From assembly GCF_000425185.1 (NCBI RefSeq), contig NZ_AULH01000015.1:62001-126000 (forward strand): a stretch of DNA of 64,000 nucleotides. Direction: 5' to 3'. Position numbers and translations under genes: made by a program. The number at the start of each line of letters is the position of its first letter. Within the stretch, counting starts at the first letter, position 1. Of this stretch, positions 1 through 10,574 are shown piece by piece. The DNA is from Pleomorphomonas koreensis DSM 23070 (GTDB lineage Bacteria; Pseudomonadota; Alphaproteobacteria; Rhizobiales; Pleomorphomonadaceae). A model generated the notes under the pieces. The model saw only the letters and a list, made by a program, of their open reading frames with translations. It did not search any database and was not told the origin of the DNA.

Positions 1-1
1 C

Positions 2-861
2 GCGGCGATCGCGCCCTATGGCCTTGTCGCCGGCGTCCACAACGAGAACCACGAGGCGGTCGAGGCCCACATGGCCAGGGTGAAGGCGACCGGCATCACC
101 GACTGGCGGGCGCACGGCCTCTCCCGGCCGCCGATCACCGAGACGCTGGCCATGGCCGAGATCTACGAGATCGGCGCCGCCACGGGCTGCGACGCTCACG
201 TTGTCCACTGCTCGGTGGGGCGCGGCTACGAACTGGCCGCCCGCTACCGCGCCGAGGGCCACGTCGCCACCGCCGAAGCCTGCATCCACTACCTCACGCT
301 CGACGAGGAGCACGACGTCGCCCGCCTTGGCGGCAAGGCCAAGATCAACCCGCCGATAAGGCCGCGCGCCGAGGTGGAGACGCTGTGGCGCCACGTCGCC
401 GCCGGCAACGTCTGGCTGGTCTCCACCGACCACGTCGCCTGGTCGGAGGAGCGCAAGACCGATCCCGACATGCTCAAGAATGCCTCCGGCGCGCCCGGCC
501 TCGAAGCGATGCTGCCGCTGTTCGTCAAGGGCGCCATCGAGCGCGGCGTGCCGCTCACCTGGGCGGCAAAGCTGATGGCCGAGAACCCGGCCCGGCATTT
601 CCGCATCGATCACGTCAAGGGCGCGCTGACGGTCGGCCGCGACGCCGACATCGTGGTGATGACGCCCGAGCCCTTCGTCTACGACGCGGCAAGGAGCGGC
701 AACACCGTGGTCGGCTGGTCGCCCTACAACGGCATGACGCTCCCCTGGCGCATCGCCGCCACCTACAACCGGGGCGAACAGGTCTACGACGGCACCAAGG
801 TGCTGGCCGAGCCTGGCCGCGGCCGCTTCGTGCGGCCGCCGATGACGCGGGTGATCGCGCC

Positions 862-865
<4 letters not shown>
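2..865 (+). CDS. Cyclic amidohydrolase (hydantoinase/allantoinase/dihydroorotase type), 5' end cut by window
   Basis: The reading frame is open from the left edge, so the N-terminus with the first metal ligands is missing and about 287 residues remain. What remains matches metal-dependent ring-opening amidases: an HNENHE segment, HCSVGRG, a PPIRP loop, STDHVAW with the metal-binding Asp, and a C-terminal GRDADIVV beta-sandwich segment. The family hydrolyses cyclic amides such as hydantoins, dihydropyrimidines or allantoin. The stop overlaps the next start (ATGA at 862-865), so the two are translationally coupled. With an N-carbamoyl hydrolase, a DUF917 protein and a urocanase homolog downstream, opening of a hydantoin ring is the best guess. 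Substrate is inference. Confidence 0.85.
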
Positions 866-2100
<1,235 letters not shown>

Positions 2101-2104
2101 CACC

Positions 2105-3202
2105 ATGGGCCGCATCCTCACCGAACGCGACGTCGAGGCCGCCGTGCGCGGCGGCTCGGTCTACGCCGCCGGCGGCGGCGGCTGGGTCGATCACGGCCGC
2201 ATGCTCGGCGGCGCCGCCGTGCGCATGGGCAAGCCGGAGCTGGTCTCCGTCGACGAACTCGACCCCGAGGCGATCGTCGCCACGGCGGCGGCGATCGGCG
2301 CGCCGGCCGGCACCACGCCCTGGGAAATGCAGGGCGTCGACTACGTCAAGGCGGCGCAGTTGCTGCAAGAGGCGCTGGGTAAGAGGATCGCCGGCTTCAT
2401 GGTCGGCCAGAATGGCCGCTCGTCGACGCTGAACGGCTGGCTGCCGGCCGTGGCGCTCGGCGCCAAGGTGGTCGACGCGGTCGGCGACATCCGGGCGCAT
2501 CCGACCGGCGACATGGGTTCGATCGGCCTCGCCGGCTCGCCCGCCCCGACCATCCAGACCGCCGTCGGCGGCAACCGGGCCGACAACCGCTACATCGAAC
2601 TGGTGGTGCGCGGCGCCACGGCCAAGGTGTCGCCGATCCTCCGCACCGCCTCGGACATGTCGGGCGGCTTCATCGCCTCGGCCCGTGCGCCCGTCACCGC
2701 CGCCTACGTCAAGGCCAACGCGGCGCTCGGCGGCATCTCGCTGGCGCTGGCGCTCGGCGAAGCCATCCTCGACGCCGAGGAGAAGGGCGGGCCGGCGGTG
2801 ATCGACGCCATCCTCAAGGCGACCGGCGGTACAATTCTCTCGGAAGGCCGTATTACGAGTAAGGCCGTCGCCTATACCAAGGAAGCCTTCGACATTGGCA
2901 CCGTCACCCTCGGCGAGGGCAAGGCGGCGACGACGCTGCACGTCATGAACGAATACATGGCCGTCGACGATGCCGAGGGGCGGCGCGTCGCCACCTTCCC
3001 CGACGTCATCACCACCCTGACCCCGACGGGCGAGCCGCTGTCGGTCGGCCAGCTCGAAGAGGGCATGACCATCCTGGTGCTGCACGTGCCGAAGACGCTG
3101 ATTCCCTTGGGCTCGTCGGTGCTCGATCCCACCGTCTATCCGCCGGTGGAAAAGGCGATGGGCATCGATATCGCCCGCTACGCGCTCAGTGCCGACGTCT
3201 GA
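2105..3202 (+). CDS. DUF917 family protein, S-methyl thiohydantoin desulfurase-like
   Basis: A 365-residue DUF917 protein starting four bases after the previous stop. Visible marks are an N-terminal GGGG turn (AAGGGGW), VGQNGRSS, a GDMGSIGLAG segment, and a C-terminal part resembling hydantoinase-A/ATPase-like folds. DUF917 proteins are often annotated hydantoinase-like; from memory, members acting as S-methyl thiohydantoin desulfurases have been described in thiourocanate breakdown. Its position directly before a urocanase homolog and after the two amidohydrolases supports that role here. I am sure of the family, only moderately of the reaction. Confidence 0.8.
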   Translation: MGRILTERDVEAAVRGGSVYAAGGGGWVDHGRMLGGAAVRMGKPELVSVDELDPEAIVATAAAIGAPAGTTPWEMQGVDYVKAAQLLQEALGKRIAGFMVGQNGRSSTLNGWLPAVALGAKVVDAVGDIRAHPTGDMGSIGLAGSPAPTIQTAVGGNRADNRYIELVVRGATAKVSPILRTASDMSGGFIASARAPVTAAYVKANAALGGISLALALGEAILDAEEKGGPAVIDAILKATGGTILSEGRITSKAVAYTKEAFDIGTVTLGEGKAATTLHVMNEYMAVDDAEGRRVATFPDVITTLTPTGEPLSVGQLEEGMTILVLHVPKTLIPLGSSVLDPTVYPPVEKAMGIDIARYALSADV

Positions 3203-3216
3203 CCGGAGGAAACACC

Positions 3217-4860
3217 ATGGCCAATCCCCGTTTCCCCGTGCCCGGCGGCCCGACCTTGCGGGCAAAAGGCTGGCGGCAGGAGGCGCTGCTGCGCCTTCTC
3301 GAAAACGTGCTCGCCGTCGGCGAGGACCCCGACAACCTGATCGTCTACGCCTCGCTCGGCCGCGCCGCCCGCAACTGGGCGGCGCACGCCAAGATCGTCG
3401 AGACGCTCACGACCATGGACGAGGACCAGACGCTGGTCATCCAGTCGGGCAAGCCGGTCGGGCTTCTGAGGACGCACCCGCAAGCGCCGCTGGTGATCAT
3501 GGCCAACTGCAACATCGTCGGCCAGTGGGCCAAGGCGGAAGTGTTCTACGAGTTGCAGGAAAAGGGCCTGATCTGCTGGGGCGGCCTGACGGCCGGCGCC
3601 TGGCAGTATATCGGCAGCCAGGGCGTCATCCAGGGCACCTACGAGATCTTCATGCGCATCGCCGAGAAGCGGTTCGGCGGCACGCTGGCCGGCCGCTTCG
3701 TGCTGACCGCCGGCCTCGGCGGCATGGGCGGCTCGCAGCCGCTGGCCGGCCGCATGGCCGGCGCCGCCATCCTCTGCGTCGACGTCGATCCGGAGAGGGC
3801 GGCAAAGCGCAAGGCCATCGGCTATCTCGACGTGATCGCCCCCGACCTCGACGCCGCCCTCGCCCTGGTGCTGGCGGCGAAAGCCGAGGGCCGGGCGCTG
3901 TCGGTCGGCCTCGTCGCCAACGCCGCCGACGTCTACCCGGAAATCCACCGGCGCGGCATCATCCCCGACGTCGTCACCGACCAGACCGCCGCCCACGACC
4001 TCGTCTACGGCTACGTGCCCAACACCCGCACGCTCGACGAGGCGCGGGCCATGCGCAAGACCGACCCGGCAACGCTGATGGCCGAGAGCCGCGCCGCCAT
4101 CGCCGTCCATGTCCGCGCCATGCTGGACTTCCAGCAGGCCGGCGCCGAAGTGTTCGACAACGGCAACCTCATCCGCACCCATGCCCGCGACGGCGGCGTC
4201 GCCGACGCCTTCGACATCCCGATCTTCACCGAGGCCTATCTCAGGCCGCTGTTCTCCAGGGCCATCGGCCCGTTCCGCTGGATGGCGCTTTCCGGCGATC
4301 CCGAGGATATCCGCAAGATCGACGACAAGGTGCTGGAACTGTTCCCCGACGACCGCATCGTCGCCAACTGGATCCGCCTTGCCCGCGACAACGTGCCCTT
4401 CGAGGGCCTGCCGGCCCGCATCGCCTGGCTCGGCCATGGTGCGCGGACGAAGCTGGCGCTGGCCGTCAACGCCATGGTCCGCGACGGCGCGCTCACGGGG
4501 CCGGTCGCCTTCTCGCGCGACCATCTCGACGCCGGCGCCATGGCCCATCCCAACATCATGACCGAGAAGATGAAAGACGGCTCCGACGCCATCGCCGACT
4601 GGCCGCTCATCGACGCCATGACGCTCTGTTCGTCGATGGCCGACCTCGTCGTAGTCCATTCGGGCGGCGGCGGCTATGCCGGCTTCATGACCTCGGCCGG
4701 CGTGACGCTCATCGCCGATGGCACCGACGCCGCCGACCGCCGCCTCGGCCTGTCGCTGACCAACGACACCTCGCTCGGCGTCATCCGCTATGCCGACGCC
4801 GGCTACAGCGAGGCGGTCGACGAGGCGGAGAAAAAGGCGGTCGGCTGGCTGGGGCTCTAG
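3217..4860 (+). CDS. Urocanate hydratase family protein, probably a substrate variant (S-methyl thiourocanate hydratase-like)
   Basis: 547 residues, close to HutU length (about 555). It has the family's NAD-binding glycine-rich segment GLGGMGGSQPLAG, the SGDPEDI segment, GLPARI, MKDGSDAIADWP and a C-terminal ADAGY. In classical urocanases the segment after RDHLD reads CGS; here it is RDHLDAG, with Ala439 replacing the cysteine, and the later HHGGG block is HSGGGG. These changes sit in the active-site half and suggest a substrate other than urocanate. GGAGGA 12 bases before the ATG is the ribosome site. Last gene of the operon; a hairpin follows at 4862-4888. Confidence 0.85.
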   Translation: MANPRFPVPGGPTLRAKGWRQEALLRLLENVLAVGEDPDNLIVYASLGRAARNWAAHAKIVETLTTMDEDQTLVIQSGKPVGLLRTHPQAPLVIMANCNIVGQWAKAEVFYELQEKGLICWGGLTAGAWQYIGSQGVIQGTYEIFMRIAEKRFGGTLAGRFVLTAGLGGMGGSQPLAGRMAGAAILCVDVDPERAAKRKAIGYLDVIAPDLDAALALVLAAKAEGRALSVGLVANAADVYPEIHRRGIIPDVVTDQTAAHDLVYGYVPNTRTLDEARAMRKTDPATLMAESRAAIAVHVRAMLDFQQAGAEVFDNGNLIRTHARDGGVADAFDIPIFTEAYLRPLFSRAIGPFRWMALSGDPEDIRKIDDKVLELFPDDRIVANWIRLARDNVPFEGLPARIAWLGHGARTKLALAVNAMVRDGALTGPVAFSRDHLDAGAMAHPNIMTEKMKDGSDAIADWPLIDAMTLCSSMADLVVVHSGGGGYAGFMTSAGVTLIADGTDAADRRLGLSLTNDTSLGVIRYADAGYSEAVDEAEKKAVGWLGL

Positions 4861-4861
4861 G

Positions 4862-4888
4862 CTTTTCAGCGGGAACCGCCTGAAAATT
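4862..4888. terminator. Bidirectional terminator hairpin between convergent genes
   Basis: TTTTCAG (4863-4869) pairs with CTGAAAA (4880-4886) around a GC-rich, slightly bulged centre. A and T runs on both arms allow it to stop transcription from the operon on the left and the regulator gene on the right. Confidence 0.7.
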
Positions 4889-4916
4889 CGCGTCAGACGG
4901 CCGCCGGAGTTGACTT

Positions 4917-5654
4917 TCACCGCCAGCCGCGGCCGCGCTCGCGGCTATGGGCGACGGCCGCCAGCACCCGCAGGCGGGAGAGTTCGAGCAGCCGGCGCAT
5001 CGCCGCTTCGGCCCGTTCGCCGTCGCGCGCCAGGATGGCCGACAGCACCTCCTCGTAGGGCGCGAGATCGATCGGCGTGCCGCTGGCGTCCTTCTGCGTC
5101 AGGCTGAACGAGGCCTTCAGCGCCGTCTTCACCGCGCCGCCAATGGTCACGAACAGGCCGTTGTGGGTCGCCGCGATGATCGCCAGATGGAACTCGCTCT
5201 CGGCGCCGGCGGCCAGCGGCGCCTGATCGAGCATCGACACCATGTCGGCATAGCGCCGACAGATGCGGTCGTGGTCCTCGGCGGTGGCGTAGCGGGCGGA
5301 CAGATAGCAGGCGCGCGGCTCGAAGCACTGCCGCACCTCGTAGAGATCCTCGATGATCCTTTCGTCGAACTGGGCGCTGAGCCGCCAGGACAGCACGTCG
5401 GGGTCGAGGAGGTTCCAGTCGGCGAACGGCAGCACCCGCGTGCCGAGCTTGGGCGCCACCTCGATCAGCCGCTTGGCGGCGAGATTCTTCACCGCCTCGC
5501 GCACCGTCGATCGGCTGACGCCGTATTCCTGACAAAGCTCCGCTTCGATCGGCAGCGAGTCGCCGGGGCCGAACTCGCCCGAGACGATGCGGGTGCCGAT
5601 GATTCGCGCGACCTGGGCGCTCATGGTGCCGATGGTGGAATCTCTTTCGAACAT
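4917..5654 (-). CDS. FadR-subfamily GntR transcriptional regulator
   Basis: 245 residues. The N-terminal winged helix-turn-helix covers roughly residues 12-80 (GDSLPIEAELCQEYGVSRSTVREAVKNL). The rest is an FCD ligand-binding domain, with Arg/His metal-site candidates in VRQCFEPRA and EFHLAII. The family senses sugar acids and related metabolites and usually represses neighbouring catabolic operons. It is transcribed away from the ABC importer at 6089 and ends tail-to-tail with the urocanase-like gene, so the importer is the likelier target. An inverted repeat at the importer promoter (6038-6058) is a candidate operator. Confidence 0.9.
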   Translation of the reverse strand: MFERDSTIGTMSAQVARIIGTRIVSGEFGPGDSLPIEAELCQEYGVSRSTVREAVKNLAAKRLIEVAPKLGTRVLPFADWNLLDPDVLSWRLSAQFDERIIEDLYEVRQCFEPRACYLSARYATAEDHDRICRRYADMVSMLDQAPLAAGAESEFHLAIIAATHNGLFVTIGGAVKTALKASFSLTQKDASGTPIDLAPYEEVLSAILARDGERAEAAMRRLLELSRLRVLAAVAHSRERGRGWR

Positions 5655-6010
5655 GCTCTTCTTTCCCGGAGCTTCCGCCGATCGGCCCGATCCGGCCTGA
5701 CCGAAAGCGGCTCTTCAGCCAACACCATTCGGAGCGTCGTCCGCCGGCCCAACCTCCGGGCCGTCGCTCGCTCTGGGGCTGCTCCCGACCGGGAAACGCC
5801 CCCTGTTCAAGTCCTTGCGCATATCCCCCGTCCCGGATCACTCCCATCCGGGCCGAATATGCTCTGGCCGTCCGGCCGACGCCCCGCCGGCTCCGGCGAC
5901 ACGCCCGTTCGAGGCTCCGGCGCGGGAAATATCCCGGCAAAACCCGCGCCTTCCAAGGGGCCGCGAGCCAGTTCTTACCTTTTACTCGCCGAAAATGTCC
6001 AACGCGAGGA
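5655..6010. other. Upstream region of the FadR-type regulator, no gene seen
   Basis: I see no supported coding sequence here. It should hold the promoter of the regulator on the minus strand, but I could not pick a convincing -35/-10 pair. GC-rich imperfect repeats around 5870-5960 do not form a clear terminator. Confidence 0.4.
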
Positions 6011-6058
6011 TTGACAAGCTCCCGGCTCGCCGTACAATCTTATCATCATACCATAAGA
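6011..6058 (+). promoter_or_regulatory. Strong sigma-70-type promoter with palindromic operator for the sugar ABC operon
   Basis: TTGACA (6011-6016), 16 bases, TACAAT (6033-6038). The inverted repeat TCTTAT (6038-6043) / ATAAGA (6053-6058), nine bases apart, overlaps the expected transcription start, which suits a repressor site. The divergent FadR-type regulator is the obvious candidate; that link is inference. Confidence 0.65.
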
Positions 6059-6088
6059 AGAAAACTGGTTTTGTGGAGGAGAATGCAG

Positions 6089-7171
<1,083 letters not shown>

Positions 7172-7182
7172 CGGAGGGACAG

Positions 7183-8109
7183 ATGACCGACGTCACGCTT
7201 TCCTCCGCCCGGCCCGTCGCCGCCAAGCGACCCGGCGGCGCCTCGATCGGCCCGCGCTGGACCAATGCGCTGTTCGTGGCGCCCTATATGGTGTTCTACG
7301 TCCTGCTGCTGGTTTATCCGCTGTTCAAGGGCATCTGGATGTCCTTGCTGCAGTCGGACATGTTCGACGACACGTCGAAATTCTCCGGTCTGGCCAACTA
7401 CTACCGCCTGTTCAACGACAAGGTGTTCATCGGCACCGTCTGGAACACCGTGCTGTTCGTGGTGATGACGGTGCCGGTGTTCGTGGTGATCGGCCTCCTC
7501 CTGGCGCTCGCCCTCAACCGCAGCGACCGCACGGCGGCAGCCTTGCGCGCCATCTTCTTCGGCACCTCGGTGCTGTCGGTCACCATCGTCACCATCATCT
7601 GGAAGATGATGTACATGCCCGGCAATGGCGCCATCGCCAGCGTCATGCGCTACTTCGGTCTGGACCCGATCGCCTTCACCACCACGGCGTCGCTGGCGCT
7701 GCCGGCCATCGCCATCACCACCATCTGGTGGATCATCGGCCTGCCGATGATGCTGTTCCTCGCCGCCCTGCAGCAGATTCCCGGCGAACTCTACGAGGCC
7801 GCTGCCCTCGACAACGCCAGCCGCGCGCGCTCCTTCTGGTCGATCACCCTGCCGTCGATCCGGCGCACCATGCTGGTCGTCGTCATCTACGAGATCGTCG
7901 CCCAGTTCCAGCTGTTCGGCCAGGCCCAGCTGCTCACCCAGGGCGGCCCCAACAACGCCTCGCGCCCGATCGTCCAGTTCATCTACGAACAGGGCTTCCG
8001 CTCGTGGAATCTCGGCTACGCCGCCGCCGCCTCGGAAATCCTGTTCGTGATCATGGCGGTCGCCGCTCTTGCCCAGTTCTTCGCATCCCGCAAGCGCGTG
8101 GAGGAATAA
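7183..8109 (+). CDS. Sugar ABC transporter permease (MalF/UgpA type)
   Basis: 308 residues with six predicted membrane segments, the first around residues 30-50. The cytoplasmic EAA loop that docks on the ATPase reads EAAALDNASRARSFWSITLP. Start follows GGAGGGAC 11 bases downstream of the ATPase stop. It forms a heterodimer with the next permease. Substrate is not readable from sequence; the arabinofuranosidase at the operon end suggests arabinose-containing oligosaccharides. Confidence 0.92.
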   Translation: MTDVTLSSARPVAAKRPGGASIGPRWTNALFVAPYMVFYVLLLVYPLFKGIWMSLLQSDMFDDTSKFSGLANYYRLFNDKVFIGTVWNTVLFVVMTVPVFVVIGLLLALALNRSDRTAAALRAIFFGTSVLSVTIVTIIWKMMYMPGNGAIASVMRYFGLDPIAFTTTASLALPAIAITTIWWIIGLPMMLFLAALQQIPGELYEAAALDNASRARSFWSITLPSIRRTMLVVVIYEIVAQFQLFGQAQLLTQGGPNNASRPIVQFIYEQGFRSWNLGYAAAASEILFVIMAVAALAQFFASRKRVEE

Positions 8110-8112
8110 GCC

Positions 8113-8958
8113 ATGGCTGCCAGTGAACACATCGTCGGCCGCGGCATCGGCAACAAGCTGATCCTCTTCACGGTCATCCTCGTCGCCGTCTTCTGGATGC
8201 TGCCGATCGCCTGGACGCTTCTCCTGTCGTTCAAGCCCAACTCGGAGCTGATGATCTCGACGGCCTCGGCCTTCCAGCCGCCCTACACGCTCAAGAACTA
8301 CACCGACATCTTCCAGTCGTCGGGCGTGTTCCGCTGGCTGTGGAACAGCGCGGTGGTGTCGGTGGGCGTCACCGCCGGCATCCTGATCCTGTCCTCGCTG
8401 GCCGGCTACGGCTTTGCCCGCGCCGAGTTCAAGGGCCGCGACGTCATCTTCATCCTGGTGCTGCTCGGCCTCGCCGTGCCGGAGCAGGCGGTGATCATCG
8501 CCCGCCACCAGATCTTCTCCGACCTGAAGATGCACAACACCTATCCGGCGATCATCCTGCCGGGCCTGTCGAGCGCCTTCGGCGTCTTCCTGATGACGCA
8601 GTATTTCAAGGCGATCCCCAAGGACATCGACGAAGCGGCGATGCTCGACAACGCCTCGCGCTTCAAGATCTTCTGGAAGGTGCTGTTGCCGCTGACCATT
8701 CCGGCCCAGGCCACCCTCGGCATCTTCTCTTTCCTCGGCGCCTGGAACGACTATCTGTGGCCGTTGATCTCGGCGACCAAGCCGGAAATGTTCACCATCA
8801 CCGTCGGCATGGCCTCGACCCAGACCAACTTCGCCCAGTCCGAAGGCCTCGGCTTCCTGATGGCGCAGGCGATCTTCGCCGGCCTGCCGGTGTTCATCGT
8901 CTACCTGTTCTTCCAGAAATACATCGTCCGGGCCGTAGCCGGCGCGGCGATCAACTGA
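8113..8958 (+). CDS. Sugar ABC transporter permease (MalG/UgpE type)
   Basis: 281 residues, six membrane segments, EAA loop DEAAMLDNASRFKIFWKVLLP in the second half. It starts three bases after the partner permease stop, so the pair is tightly coupled. Together they make the membrane channel of a carbohydrate uptake 1 family importer. Confidence 0.92.
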   Translation: MAASEHIVGRGIGNKLILFTVILVAVFWMLPIAWTLLLSFKPNSELMISTASAFQPPYTLKNYTDIFQSSGVFRWLWNSAVVSVGVTAGILILSSLAGYGFARAEFKGRDVIFILVLLGLAVPEQAVIIARHQIFSDLKMHNTYPAIILPGLSSAFGVFLMTQYFKAIPKDIDEAAMLDNASRFKIFWKVLLPLTIPAQATLGIFSFLGAWNDYLWPLISATKPEMFTITVGMASTQTNFAQSEGLGFLMAQAIFAGLPVFIVYLFFQKYIVRAVAGAAIN

Positions 8959-9056
8959 TCCCCCGGAGGAGGGGATCGGGTTAGCGGAATCCAGCGCATA
9001 TCCGGCCGAGCGCGAAGGATTTATCGACAGAGATCGGCCGTATTGGAGGAGGTCCA

Positions 9057-10379
9057 ATGAGAAAGCTTTCCACCGTCCTGCTGGCGGGTCTGGTCGTCAC
9101 GGCCGGCGCCGGCACCGCGCTCGCGGCCGACAAGACCGAGATCTCCGTCTCGCGCTTCTTCGGCGCCTGCGAAGCGGACTACGGCTCCGTCACCGACGTG
9201 ACCAAGGCCAACGGCGAGTGCGGCATCATCACCGCGCTGATCAACAAGTTCAACGCCGAGAGCACCACCACCGTCGTCAAGCCGGAAATCGTCGAGTGGC
9301 CGGGCTACGACCAGCTCACCGCCCGCATCCGTTCGGGCGAGCCGCCGGTCATCTCGGTCATGCACGAGGCCGTCATCTCCAACTACTCGTCGCGCGGCCT
9401 GCTTGAGCCCCTCGACGAGGACTTCGCCAAGGCCGGCATCGACGTCAACGACATGACCGACGCCGCCCGCCAGGGTGTCACCAAGGACGGCAAGATCTTC
9501 GCCATGCCGTTCGACACCCACACCTGGCTGTGGCACATCAACATGAACCTCTTCAAGCAGGCCGGTCTCGTCGACGAGGCGGGCAAGCCGATCCTGCCGA
9601 AGAGCACCGAAGAGCTGTTCGCGCAGGCCGAGCAGTTCAAGCAGAAGACGGGCAAGCCCTACTTCATCTCGACGCTGGCCAACGAGACGGCCTTCTACAC
9701 CCGCACCTTCGACACGCTGCTCTACCAGCAGAACGCCGACTTCTTCGCCGATCCGAACAAGGTGAACTTCTCCTCGCCGGAAGCGAAGGGCGCCCTGCAG
9801 CTGCTGTCCGACATCTACACCAAGGACTACACCACCAAGAACCAGGACTACGCGGCGTCGGTGTCGAGCTTCGCGGCCGGCGACGGTGGCGTGTTCATCT
9901 GCGGCACCTGGCTGGTCGACACCTACGACCAGGAAGCCAAGAAGGAGGGCGTCGCCCTCTCCAACGGCTACGCCGTGATGCCGTTCCCGCAGATCTATTC
10001 CGGCAGCCCGCGCGTCTGGGCCGACGGTCATAGCTGGGTGCTTCTGAAGCAGGATCTCTCCGACGCGCAGCGCGCCTCGGCGATCGAGTTCATGAAGTTC
10101 CTCTGGGACAACAACTACGAGTGGGCCCGCACCGGCCATCTGCCGATCCGCAAGTCGATCATCGACAGCGATCAGTTCAAGGCCCTGCCGTTCCGCGCCG
10201 ACCTCGCCCCGCTTGCCGTCAACGGCACCGCCCTGCCGTCGGCCGTCAAGCTGCAGTTCTCGATCCAGGACATCGAGGGCGAGGAAGTCGGCTCCGCCAT
10301 GCGTGGCGACAAGCCGGTCGATCAGGCTCTGGCCGACGCCGAGAGCCGCATCAACGAGCTGCTCGCCAACGCGAAGTAA
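9057..10379 (+). CDS. Extracellular sugar-binding protein of the ABC importer (family 1)
   Basis: 440 residues with a Sec signal peptide (Lys/Arg start, hydrophobic core, cleavage after TALA-A near residue 23). The mature part has the family 1 binding-protein shape and two cysteines early on (FGACEAD and NGECG) that could form a disulfide in the periplasm. AGGAGG lies just before the ATG. It delivers the sugar to the permeases at 7183-8958. A GC-rich hairpin follows the stop, probably keeping this message more abundant than the enzyme gene after it. Confidence 0.92.
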   Translation: MRKLSTVLLAGLVVTAGAGTALAADKTEISVSRFFGACEADYGSVTDVTKANGECGIITALINKFNAESTTTVVKPEIVEWPGYDQLTARIRSGEPPVISVMHEAVISNYSSRGLLEPLDEDFAKAGIDVNDMTDAARQGVTKDGKIFAMPFDTHTWLWHINMNLFKQAGLVDEAGKPILPKSTEELFAQAEQFKQKTGKPYFISTLANETAFYTRTFDTLLYQQNADFFADPNKVNFSSPEAKGALQLLSDIYTKDYTTKNQDYAASVSSFAAGDGGVFICGTWLVDTYDQEAKKEGVALSNGYAVMPFPQIYSGSPRVWADGHSWVLLKQDLSDAQRASAIEFMKFLWDNNYEWARTGHLPIRKSIIDSDQFKALPFRADLAPLAVNGTALPSAVKLQFSIQDIEGEEVGSAMRGDKPVDQALADAESRINELLANAK

Positions 10380-10392
10380 GCCACGACACCCT

Positions 10393-10423
10393 GCCCGGCC
10401 GGTCGTTCGCGACCCGGCCGGGC
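10393..10423 (+). terminator. GC-rich intercistronic hairpin after the binding-protein gene
   Basis: GCCCGGCCGG (10393-10402) pairs perfectly with CCGGCCGGGC (10414-10423). There is no T run, so it is likelier an mRNA-stabilising or partial terminator than a full stop. Confidence 0.55.
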
Positions 10424-10574
10424 GGCACCCACCGGAACCGTTCGACCAGCCGCCCGCCGGCTCCCGGACGACGACCGGCGCCGCCTGCGGCACGACCCCG
10501 GGAACGCGGCCGCCCTCCCCCGATCGCGGCGCCGCAACCTTCCGAGACCAATCAAACCCGAAAGCTGAAAGCTC

